Assembly (NCBI GenBank): GCA_900618425.1
Contig: UZAN01044267.1
Location: 24,814-37,058, forward strand
Reading direction: 5' to 3'
Origin: Echinostoma caproni
Taxonomy: Eukaryota; Platyhelminthes; Trematoda; Plagiorchiida; Echinostomatidae
Length of the DNA: 12,245 nt
A program made the position numbers and the translations under genes. The notes under the pieces are model-generated. The model made no database searches. It saw only the letters and a program-made list of their open reading frames with translations, and was not told the DNA's origin. Positions 1 to 7,876 of this stretch are shown piece by piece. Numbering within the stretch: position 1 is the stretch's first letter; every line of letters starts with the position of its first letter.

Positions 1-710
1 GCCGGGATTGTCCTAAATGACAGTCTATTACAAGGCCCAGACCTGACGACTCCACTAATTGAGGTGCTGTGTAGATGAGATTACGGTCAGTTGTGGTAGT
101 GGCTGATATCGAGGAGATGTTCATGCAGGTCAACGTCCCCGAAGGGCCCACGGACGCTCTACGGTTGTGGTGGTGGCCGGATGGAGACCTAGACTGACGG
201 ATGACGGTGCACTCGTTTGGCGCAATATCCTCTCCCTTCTGGGCGAACTTCGCGTTAACAACGACCGTGAACAAGTTTGCGCAGCGTTTCGAAACCCCGA
301 TGGGCTCCTGTGTTGAACATAATTTTTATGTGGACGACTTCCTGGGATCATTTGATAGCATCGAAGAAGCAGTTCGACACATTAGGGATTTTTCCAAGTT
401 ACTGCACATGGGAGGGTTCAAGTTGACTAAATGGATGTCCACCAATCGTCGCGCAATCGATTGCATCCCAGTTGATGTGCGGGCACCGAGTCTTCGTGAA
501 TTGCAGGGTAGTCCGTTACCAACAGATAGAGCACTTTGTGTGCAATGGGACTCGGAGAAAGACGAGTTCTTGTTCCAACTCCAGTTACTTGAGACGACGG
601 CGACTCGCAGAGAGATTCTGTCTTCGTTGGTCAGCCTTTACGATCCAATGGAGTTCGTCGCACCGTGGCTACTGCCGGGCAAGATTCTGCTGCAGGGCCT
701 CTGTAGATAA
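1..710 (+). pseudogene. Pao reverse transcriptase (broken)
   Basis: This is the RNA-dependent DNA polymerase part of Pao pol. Frame 1 carries the N-terminal motif LQGPDLT to about base 72. The match then moves to frame 3, where VVVADIEEMF (about 96-122) supplies the first catalytic aspartate, followed by WWPDGDLD. An in-frame TGA (195-197) precedes FGAISSPFWANFAL and the catalytic FYVDDF motif (about 325-345). GGFKLTKW and the LYDPMEFVAPW connection region follow before a TAA at 708-710. All three catalytic aspartates survive at residue level, although the reading frame does not. The ATG at 201 is only the first Met after a stop, not a true start. The identity is secure; upstream sequence is missing. 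Confidence 0.92.
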
Positions 711-1473
711 AAAGTTAATTGGGATGAGACTCTTTGCGAAGCGGATAACAAGACCTGGCAAAGCTGGTGGCTGAGCCTATACAAGCTGGGCGACATACGA
801 CTCTCTCGTCCCTTACCGGGAATACTCAAAGGTGAGCAAAGAGAGTGACACGTTTTTGCGGACGTGTCGGGGATGGGATACGACTTAGTGGCAAACAGTT
901 GCTCGCCTCGTTCAGGAGGAAGGAGACAGCAGTATTCTGTTCGCAAAGGCCAGGGTCGCCCCTCTAAAGACAGCCTCAAGACCCAGGCTAGAAATAGCCG
1001 CAGCAGTATTGGCCATGGGGGTAGCAAATGTGTGCAAAAGATGTTTTAACTCGATTGAATGGACTGCAACCTACTGGACCGATTCCGCTATAGTCCTTCA
1101 CTATGTTAGCAATGTCAAAACGCTCTTCAGCACTTTTGTTGCCAACCGGTTGGCTGTCATTCACGAAGAAACGGAGGTGGGTCAATGGCGGCACATAAAA
1201 TCCTGTGACAATCCAGCTGACTTCTGCTCCAGGGATGTGCTGATCTTGGGAAAAATAAAATCATGGTTACATGGACCGGCTTTCTTGACAGACCAGCCCA
1301 GCGAATGGCCCGAAACTCAGATTTCCCCTGTCGCAATAGAGTTACTAGAGACTAAGAGGACCTTTGCGTTAGTCGCTGCTTCGACCAACATCTTGCTACA
1401 GAAGCTGCATCGTTTTTCACGATGGACGAAGGTGCTGAGGGTGGTTGTCTGGTGGATTAGATTTAAACGATAA
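711..1473 (+). pseudogene. Pao RNase H / 'Peptidase_A17' region (broken)
   Basis: This segment continues in the same frame past the TAA at 708-710, with WDETLCEADNKTWQSWW then LGDIRLSRPLPG, typical of the region following Pao RT (called Peptidase_A17 in Pfam, covering the connection and RNase H). A TGA at 846-848 precedes HVFADVS, the first RNase H acidic motif. The match shifts by one frame near 886-895 and resumes with ILFAKARVAPLKTA, RLEIAAAVLAM (second acidic residue) and YWTDSAIVLHY (third). CDNPADFCSRDV and the basic WIRFKR end follow before a stop at 1471-1473. The D-E-D set of RNase H is therefore still visible. In the intact protein it would degrade RNA in RNA/DNA hybrids during reverse transcription. 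Confidence 0.9.
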
Positions 1474-1945
1474 CTCGTTTCAACCTGACGATAACTTGAA
1501 TATTGGGCCCATCGTTCCAACTGAATTGAAAACTGCAGACGCTGATGTTGTTCACATGGTTCAATCTCAAGGCTTCCCGTCGGAGCTTTGGAGGTTTGGT
1601 AAGGGGAATCGTGACTACAACCGACGTGCATTACGTTGCAGTTATCTCCGAAGACTATGTCCAATATTAATAGATGGTTTGCTGAGAGTAGGCGGAAGAT
1701 TGACAAACTCTGAGTTGGACTTTGACGCTAAACATCCCATCATCTTGCCCAACAACCACCACATCACGCACACCCTCATCATACATATTCACAAGCAGGA
1801 AGTTNTGAACACCACCTACTCAATACGATTCGCCGTCGGTTTTGGATAGTGAAAGGGAGAGCTATGGTCAAGCGCGTCGTGGGCAACTGTCTCTTGTGTC
1901 GTCGCCAGAATGCTACATTCAGCAAACAACTCAAGGGCCTCGTTA
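1445..1945 (+). pseudogene. Pao integrase N-terminal H2C2 zinc-finger region (broken)
   Basis: Frame 2 carries the linker and then DGLLRVGGRL and FDAKHPIILP, the usual lead-in to the integrase zinc finger. LIIHIHKQEV supplies the first histidine. After the ambiguous base at 1805 the match continues in frame 1 with NTIRRRFWIVKGRAMVKR and the cysteine pair NCLLCRRQNATF (about 1885-1920). Family members normally have a second histidine within a short glycine-containing loop just after HKQEV. That loop is absent exactly at the ambiguous base, so a few codons are deleted or lost in assembly. The intact finger helps integrase multimerise and bind DNA. Identification is good; the fold as written is incomplete. 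Confidence 0.85.
1805..1805. other. ambiguous base (n) at a frame change in the integrase zinc finger
   Basis: A single n sits between HKQEV in frame 2 and the frame 1 continuation, where the family would have additional residues including a histidine. Some scaffolding programs write one n where neighbouring contigs are thought to meet or overlap. That it marks such a join is an inference, and a simple uncalled base is the alternative. Confidence 0.6.
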
Positions 1946-2877
1946 CCAAGTTCCCGAGTACGACGAGGTTGGTGGTCCTTCGCCGAAACTGGAGTGAACT
2001 ACATCGGGCCACTTTGGGTGAGACGAAAGACGTCGATGGAGAAACGGTACGGATGCCTGATGACCTGCCTGCAGTCACGAGCATGGCATAAAGAGACCGT
2101 ACAAAGCATGTCAACCGACTCCTTTCTTATGGCCTGGCAGAGATTCGTGGATAGACGAGGCAGCCCATCAAATGTGTTCTCCGACAACGGGTCCAATTTC
2201 GCCGGTGCACAGAAGGAGTTGAGCAACTGGTTGATGCGGTTAGACAAATGCACCCTGCAAGACCGACTGCCGCCATCTGGAACTCAATGGCACTTCAACC
2301 CACCCTACATTAGTCACTGCGGGGGAGTTTGAGAACGGCTCATAAGGTCAGTGCGAAAAATAGTGACAGCATTATGTGAACAACAGGTGCCGGATGATGA
2401 AACTTTGAGCACATTTCTGATAGAGGCGAAAAAATACTCAACAACCGACCGCTTTTACCCGTCGCCAGCGATGACCTGCAAGGACTGGCACTAACTCCGA
2501 GTGACCTGCTATTGAGGCCCAATGAAGGTCTACATATGCCAAAAGCTATTAGTGACTGCTTTACCTCGGGTTGGAAGCGTGCGAACTACCTGGCATGGAT
2601 GTTTTAGAAGCGTTGGACAAGAGAGTAACTGCCAACCCTTCAAGCTCGACAGAAGTGGTTGCATAGAGAACGGTCACTAAAGATTGGGGACGTTGTTCTT
2701 ATGGCCGGCGAAAAGCTACCACGCGACAACTGGCCACTGGGTGTAGTCATAGAAAGCCACACGGACCCAGATGGACTAGTAAGAACAGTGAAATTGAAAA
2801 CATCTGCCAGTGAACAGGTGGGCGATATTCGACGAATGTGTTTATTGGAGGGAGATAACCACAATGCGGTTAGTTGA
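1910..2877 (+). pseudogene. Pao integrase catalytic core and C-terminal domain (broken)
   Basis: In frame 2, FAETGVNYIGPLWVRR leads the catalytic core. The family usually has Asp where this copy has Asn (V-N-Y), so the first catalytic acid appears lost. STDSFLMAWQRFVDRRG is followed by FSDNGSNFAGA, which keeps the second Asp, and by FNPPYISHCGGV. A TGA at 2330-2332 replaces the usual Trp just before ERLIRSVRKIV, which holds the catalytic Glu. The A-rich run at 2429-2434 shifts the match to frame 1: NNRPLLPVASDDL, LTPSDLLL, then stops at 2605-2607 and 2626-2628. WLHRERSLKIGDVVLM and WPLGVVIESHTDPDGLVR follow, matching the C-terminal DUF5641-type domain, to a stop at 2875-2877. The intact enzyme inserts element cDNA into the host genome. 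Confidence 0.92.
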
Positions 2878-3443
2878 TGAAGTTGCGGAGACCCGCCGTG
2901 TATTATATTGACTTACCTGCTGCTTGTACCAGTTGCGCCCCAGTGATACTCACCCGACCTCTATGAACAGTTACTTTCACGACCTTGCCATACGTCCTCT
3001 CTATTTCATTCCGTGACTGAGTGTCTTTTTTATCAGATTGATAAACAATTTATGACATTAACCTCGAAAGTGTGACCCATATCCTCACAACATTCATCCA
3101 TTTACATAAACACAATCACCCGCATGCTGAACGTGATCTCATTTGTAAAACTTGAACATTAGTTAAATCGCCCACATCCCCCATTGTTTAAACATCGAGA
3201 CTGTAATGCTATTCATTTGACCAACTGCTATAAAGTTATCGTGCTACTGCCTGCAAGCGTGCTGATGTAGAAACAGATCTCGATGAAGGAACGCGCAAGT
3301 CGTCGGAGGTCAAGATCAGCGAGTGCGACCAAGGTAGAACAGCAGGAACTAGGTAGGTAGACAGGTAGAACAGAACCAATGACCTGCCCCTACCCTTTGA
3401 CTCAGACGAGCGCAGGAAGGATTTTGGTGGCCGGTGTATTTCA
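2878..3443 (+). other. non-coding flank downstream of Pao pol, possible 3' LTR
   Basis: There is no credible coding sequence. Because pol ends at 2877, a polypurine tract and 3' LTR are expected here. A purine-rich stretch (ttggagggagataa) lies at about 2845-2860. TGTATTATATT begins at 2899 and TGTATTTCA ends near 3443, which would fit TG...CA termini for an LTR of about 545 bases. No AATAAA signal is evident, no matching LTR is in the window, and neither boundary can be checked. A short GGTA/GGTAGACAGGTAG simple repeat occurs at about 3350-3370. The LTR call is weak. Confidence 0.3.
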
Positions 3444-3879
3444 TGATGATTTTTTGAAATCCTTCCAAATCCATGATGATTCATGGTGACGTAACTGTAT
3501 CTGTGTGTTGCTTCTCTAATGAAATTTCTCGATCAGAAACACCATACATTATTCTTTATCTGGTAATTCGGTGCCCGGCACATTTGAATTTTGCGCGGTC
3601 AGAGAACGTGAGCGACTATTTGGTTCTCTCTGGACATCATATTTGGCTCACTTGCTTGAGTGCTTTTGGTCGCATATTTGAGGTTCGCTTTATCGTACAT
3701 TTTGTAATGATTTTGCTCATTCAGTACCGTAGAACATTACGGATCAATCGTGTTTTATTTTGGGGTTCGTATTGGTTTGGGCCACGCGTCACTCAAGTGC
3801 GAATTGGCTGACGTACAGTACTCAAATCGGAATGAAACGATAAAACTATTTCGAAGATGCCCAGACGAGGAACCAAGGA
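3444..3879. other. unassigned spacer between oppositely oriented elements
   Basis: Open frames exist (for example + 3473-3811), but their translations show no recognisable motif and look like chance. The stretch separates the Pao remnant on the + strand from the CR1-like endonuclease on the - strand. ATGATGATT occurs twice in close succession near 3442 and 3471. It could be host sequence, a further LTR, or a badly decayed repeat; I cannot tell which. Confidence 0.4.
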
Positions 3880-4440
3880 AACTGGAAAATGGAGGATGTC
3901 TGCGTATATCTGAATGGAGTTGGTTCTCAAACATGTTGATTAAGTGCCTGCTATTGGGAACCTCTTAGGTACTTCTCTTCAGAGGGACTATCTCCCGCGT
4001 CAGCGTAATCCTAATCAATTTGTTGCAGGTTGAAATCACCAACTATGATGGTATTCGTGGATTTCCTAAGTAAAGTGCTTAATGTGTTCATCAGCTGTCT
4101 GTTCTCTACTGATCTAGTCGCGCGCGCTCTGTAGACTCCACGGATGACAAAGCGTCGTCCTCGGTTCCAAATAGTGCACCCAACTGCTTGCACAGCGGGG
4201 GTGCACATTCTCAATTCAGTGGTTCCCTACTGAGCATATTGATTCTTTACGGGAATCAACACTTCGCCTCCTTTACCTACTTCCCGGTCTGTCCTACGCA
4301 CAGCAAAGTCCGGGATGATGAGGTGATCTATGACGTGTCCTGGTGATAATCATGGTTAAGTTAGAATGACTACGTCATACTCGGCATCTGGTTTTCAGTT
4401 CTCCTTTCTTATTTCCAACATTGCAGACGTTTGTGTACCA
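3880..4440 (-). pseudogene. CR1-like apurinic-type endonuclease domain (broken)
   Basis: Reading from 4440 downward, YTNVCNVGNKKGEL is a typical N-terminal motif of LINE endonucleases. After a small frame change near 4385-4395 one frame runs through YDVVILT, FAVRRTDREVGKGGEV, FVIRGVYRA and the diagnostic IIVGDFNLQQID. It then continues to LNQH and a C-terminal remnant ending near 3880. In-frame stops lie at 4356-4358 (TAA), 4350-4352 (TGA), 4227-4229 (TAG) and 4011-4013 (TAG). The TAA at 4356-4358 falls where the family has the metal-binding Glu of its TE-W motif, and the TAG at 4011-4013 where it often has Trp. GDFN is intact. The C-terminal SDH motif is not seen, so the domain is truncated. 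Intact enzymes nick target DNA to prime reverse transcription. Confidence 0.88.
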
Positions 4441-4925
4441 CGTTCTTAAACTTCTTTGTCGCAGTGCTGGGTCCTCTGTGTTTAGGCCATTTCCTTTATG
4501 AGCTCCCTCGAGCGTAACACCCGAGAGTGCGACACGTTTTTCCTCTGAGTATTTACTCCCACACTGATTTCTTTTATTCGCGGTTTTTCACAGGGCTTCC
4601 TTTTTGGCTGAGCTATCTTGTCAGTGACTGCTTTTCAACAGTCCAATTCCGTTTCATTCATATTTGGCTGAACGGAGGCATCGTTTAGTAACAGCAAACC
4701 TGCTACCCGCGGCTTTTTTATATCAGCCCTTGGACTCTTATTTTTGGGGTTTGCTTACCCATCGATTTGGAGACAGGGGTCATAGTTATAGTCATATCTA
4801 CGGACGAAATCTCCTTAAGCGGCGTTTCTAATCCCCCCGACCGCTATTTTGTTCGTCTTCTCGTTTGCTCCTGGTTGATTTCTTGATGTTTTACCCCTAC
4901 GGGAGTTCGCAAAGTATCCTTGTTT
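4441..4925 (-). pseudogene. lysine/arginine-rich ORF1-like segment preceding the endonuclease
   Basis: From about 4925 downward the translation turns strongly basic: RRGKTSRNQPGANEKTNK, then in an adjacent frame KEISSVDMTITMTPVSKSMG, then KKPRVAGLLLLNDASVQ and PKRKPCEKPRIKEISVG. Stops are few for about 160 codons. This resembles the disordered, basic C-terminal part of CR1-type ORF1 proteins, which bind element RNA, and it lies immediately upstream of the endonuclease, as expected for the ORF1/ORF2 boundary. I see no zinc knuckle. The assignment is inferred from composition and position rather than from a diagnostic motif. It follows directly on the 3' end of the RT fragment, so the exact junction is uncertain. 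Confidence 0.5.
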
Positions 4926-4929
4926 CCCG

Positions 4930-5948
4930 CAGGGATCTGCGTCATAGGTAAAGGTCCCCTCCAGTTCGCCTTTTTCTAGAGAAAACAGATTGAAGTCGCT
5001 TAATCTTTTCTGATATGATTTACCTCTCTGCCTGTCTATCATTCTTGTAGCTTGTTTCTGCACTTTCTCCAGGGAGGCGGCGTCTTTTTTGTGCAGAGGT
5101 GCTCAGGCTTAAACACACTATTCTATATGGGGCCTTTGTACAACGGCACAAGGATTTCAGGTTTTCTGCAAGATAGAGCCGATCTGGGCCGGTAAAGGTC
5201 TACCCGTGCCTTGTGAGCTGCGATTTCGCATTGGCTACCACAGCTGAAATCTGAAGCCATTACAACCCCAAGTTCCTTGGCAGTTTTTACCGGTTGGACT
5301 TCGAATACTCCCCACTTACTGACAGCTACTAATGAATCCTTTTCCCTGGACAATAATTGAAACTTGGCCGCATTCAGTGCCAAGTCCCACTTGTTTGACC
5401 ACTCAACTACCCGTTCAATGTCCCTCGGCTGTCACTCGATCCCACCAACTTCACCTTATCCACGAAGACGGAACAAGGTGAGTTCGTTAACCCCGCTAAG
5501 TCAATGATGAATAAAAGAAAGAGTAACAGTTCGAGAACTGAACCCCGAGGAACTCCACTGGTCAATTGAATGATCTGAGAACTGGCCTCCCCTATCCTCA
5601 TTGCAAAGGTTCTATTTATAAGGAAAGCGGGTAACCACCTGTGCATCCCGAAGCTTTTGATTTGATGAAGGCGCAATCTGTGGTTCACAGATTCGAAAAA
5701 TTTGCTAAAAGCGAGGCAGCAAAACCTCAATGGTATGGCCCTCATTTAGATTTTCTGTGGCTTCATGCAGGTAACACAGAATGTTGGTGAGACAGGATCT
5801 GTGCTTTAAGAATCCGTGATGCGCCCCACTTAGTAGGGTATATCTCAGTAGATGTCTACCTAAGTGCTCCCTAATAAGCTTCTCCATGCATTTGCATAGG
5901 ATGCTGACTAGGTTTACTGGTCTATATTTTCTTATGTCGGACTTCTAA
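4930..5948 (-). pseudogene. CR1-like reverse transcriptase, subfamily A (broken)
   Basis: The - strand reading starts with KSDIRKYRPVNLVSIL (about 5946-5900) and runs MEKLIREHLGRHLL, HHGFLKHRSCLTNIL, AFSKFFESVNHRL, LTSGVPRGSVLE and VFVDKVKLVG. It continues with WSNKWDLALNAAKFQLLS, KELGVVMASDFS, RKPEILVPLYK and the thumb motifs QATRMIDRQRGKSY and RLSDFNLFSLEK. Frame changes occur near 5705-5745, 5390-5410 and 5065-5120. Two catalytic positions appear lost: the first-motif Asp is Ala (codon 5710-5712), and the second Asp of the F-x-D-D box is Lys (5455-5457). It is therefore a dead polymerase. The C-terminal tail after the thumb is missing. In life it would reverse transcribe element RNA at the nicked target. 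Confidence 0.92.
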
Positions 5949-5984
5949 CTAACCTTGTCTTGGGATGTAAAGAAGTATTCTTCG

Positions 5985-6603
5985 CTTGTTGATCTACTAA
6001 CCAGAACGGCATTACTGGAAGACAACGGAGTTTGGGGTTGATGACACCGTTGTTACTTCTGAGTTCGGGCTTGCAGTGGCCTTTGTGTGGAAACTCCGCG
6101 GACAAATTTGCGGCCCCTTTTCAGAGTCTGGATTTGGGCGAGAGCATCTGCTACCGCTGACTCCGAGTTGAAGGTGATAAGGAGGCCCACCTTCGTCTTC
6201 TTAGATTCGGGCATCAGCCACGATGCTTCGTTTGGTCTGGGTAAGGCTTTTCAGGAAGGTTTGAGTTACCTGAGCCGTTTAGCACTAATGGCCGCTGATT
6301 GACGTTTGACTACAGTATAGAAAATCTATTGTTTTGATAAGATGATTGTATGACCTGCGGCCGAACATGTTGAGAAGTTATCCTTAAACAGTGCTGTCAG
6401 GTGACTTATGTCGTTATCTAGTGTTGTGACTTTCCTTCGCGGTTCGCGAATTATCGAACGTTGTACGTCAAGGACAACTAGTGCCGATTCTAGCGCTATT
6501 TAAGTGTAGGCCCAGTCGCTGCTTTTGGACGCTTCATTGGCATGGGGGTTCCCCACATGGGTAAAGTGTCTTCGTCAGAGGACTCGGAAAGCTCAGAATA
6601 CAT
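5985..6603 (-). pseudogene. CR1-like ORF1 N-terminal and RNA-binding fragment (broken)
   Basis: An ATG at 6603-6601 opens an acidic, serine-rich start, MYSELSESSDEDTLPMWG, then KRPKAATGPTLK. After a frame change near 6500 follow VVLDVQRSIIREPRRKV and TTLDNDISHLTALFKDNF, heptad-like spacing that suggests a coiled coil. Further on, KKTKVGLLITFNSESAVADA and QIQTLKRGRKFVRGV resemble the strand-helix pattern of RNA-binding ORF1 domains. ELRSNNGVINPKLR is in a neighbouring frame near 6065-6025. The reading order and composition fit a non-LTR ORF1, which coats element RNA. No PHD-like finger is visible, unlike the ORF1 at 9939-10976. The fragment runs almost directly into the RT at 5948, so the endonuclease and linker of this copy are missing. 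It is recognised by analogy, with no single diagnostic motif. Confidence 0.55.
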
Positions 6604-7048
6604 AATTAAAGAGGGAAGATACTATAAAAATATAAATCGGGGACAGGCGATGTTTACTATGTGGAGAGGAACAGGTATCATGACTATTTTGATTCCACTG
6701 GAACACTAGAACTGGGATAAGAGCAAATTTCGCTAGTCTATATAGCCACAATTGAAAAATATTTGCACTGAAATACGAATAACTACCTACAAAAACATTA
6801 GAAAAGAACTTATAGAGCCATGACAAATTTTCAACCACCCGCGGTACTGTGTTTCCCGTCAATGAGTTTTCTGAGTTTCTTTAACCAGGTTTTCTCAGTC
6901 GAGCTGGAAAAGAGAAAACAGAAGAGATGTCTTCTCGCCTCGTCGGTGAGAGACCTTAGTTTTCTGAAAAAAGCAGTTTCAAGTGCAATTGAAAGACCCG
7001 ATTCCATAGTTTGGGGCTGCAATTTACCTTGCTCTTAGTGACGATACA
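6604..7048 (-). other. spacer between two CR1-like copies (3' tail / 5' leader, possible linker remnant)
   Basis: This stretch lies between the stop of the upstream CR1-like ORF2 (7049-7051) and the ATG of the next ORF1 fragment (6603). Its - strand contains LKKLRKLIDGKHS and, in another frame, WLYKFFSNVFVGSY. The latter recalls the FF-S-VF phrase of the CR1 linker between endonuclease and RT. The resemblance is short and may be chance. Otherwise it is AT-rich and would serve as untranslated sequence. No poly(A) or clear 3' microsatellite tail is present. Confidence 0.35.
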
Positions 7049-7876
7049 TTACCACCTAACCTCAGGGAACATTTCCGGCCAACACGCATCCAGTGCCGCC
7101 TTGAAGTTATGCACATTGGTGCAGTTAACCACTCCCCCGGGTAACCTGTTCGACATTGGTATGTGCGAAGAAGTTGGCCCGAACCTCTAACCTACCATGG
7201 TTCTGTTGGAACCTAAAGCTATGACCTGTAGTGTTTTGAGCACAACAAGCCGTAAACGAGTCATTTGCATGGAGTCCTGATAGCCCTCTGACTATTTTAA
7301 AGGTCTCTATCAGGCCTCCTAGCAGTCGTCTACGTCTACACCGCCTGAAGAGCTCACCACGAGCCTTATTGGTTGCCTTCAGACATTGTGTTTCGGGCTT
7401 GAAACTCTTCATGAAAATGGCTTCTAAGTCCTCAACTGCATCTGTGTGCTGCAGTGCCAGATGTTTGTCCCAGGCGGTATCGGTTCTTGCGGTTAAGAGT
7501 TGGCACTTTTCGAGACTTAATGGTAAGTCCCACTGAAGCGACCATTGTCTAACCGCTTCTACATCGCATTCTAGATTTGTTTCGGCTAATTTTACATCGT
7601 CTGCGAACACGAAACAGGGTCTTTGGAGATCCCATGTCAAGTCGTTGATGTAAATTAAAAATATTGGTGGTCCTAGAACTGATCCTGGAAGCATCCCGCA
7701 TTTTACTCCTGCAGGTTTGCTCAGATAGTCGCCAACCTTCGCACAACGTACGATGACTGAGGAACTGCACTACCCAATTCCTCACTGTCCATGTAATCCT
7801 GCATCTTGTAGTTTGAGGTCTAGAAACTTATGGCTGACTGAATCGAAGGCTTTGCAGAAGTCGAGATAGCAGACCT

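Larger units (their letters stand above)
1..2877 (+). mobile_element. BEL/Pao LTR retrotransposon, pol region, 5'-truncated by window, degenerate
   Basis: Conceptual translation in changing + strand frames gives the canonical BEL/Pao order: reverse transcriptase, RNase H, H2C2 zinc finger, integrase core and C-terminal integrase domain. Gag, the aspartic protease and the 5' LTR would lie left of the window. Frame changes are visible near 72-80, 886-895, 1460-1475, 1915-1945 and 2425-2434. In-frame stops interrupt otherwise matching sequence at 195-197, 708-710, 846-848, 2330-2332, 2605-2607 and 2626-2628. The family assignment rests on motif order and characteristic phrases (WWPDGDL, FYVDDFLGS, YWTDS, SDNGSNF). 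The copy cannot encode a polyprotein and is a fossil. Transposition would normally run through a cytoplasmic particle; nothing here suggests activity. Confidence 0.93.
3880..6603 (-). mobile_element. mosaic of CR1-like non-LTR retrotransposon fragments
   Basis: On the - strand the order is ORF1 fragment, reverse transcriptase, ORF1-like basic segment, endonuclease. A canonical CR1-clade element runs ORF1, endonuclease, linker, reverse transcriptase. This block is therefore either two 5'/3'-truncated insertions side by side or one element rearranged and partly deleted. Motifs for each part are given in separate entries. The RT here is clearly of a different subfamily from the one at 7049-8475, judging by its motif wording. 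All parts contain stops and frame changes. Confidence 0.8.

Noticed and set aside
3346..3375. Short ggtaggtagacaggtag stretch as a possible microsatellite
   Set aside because: There are too few regular units to call an array.
3473..3811. Open frame of 112 codons on the + strand
   Set aside because: Its hydrophobic, motif-free translation is not supported by any family resemblance and it lies between two transposon remnants.
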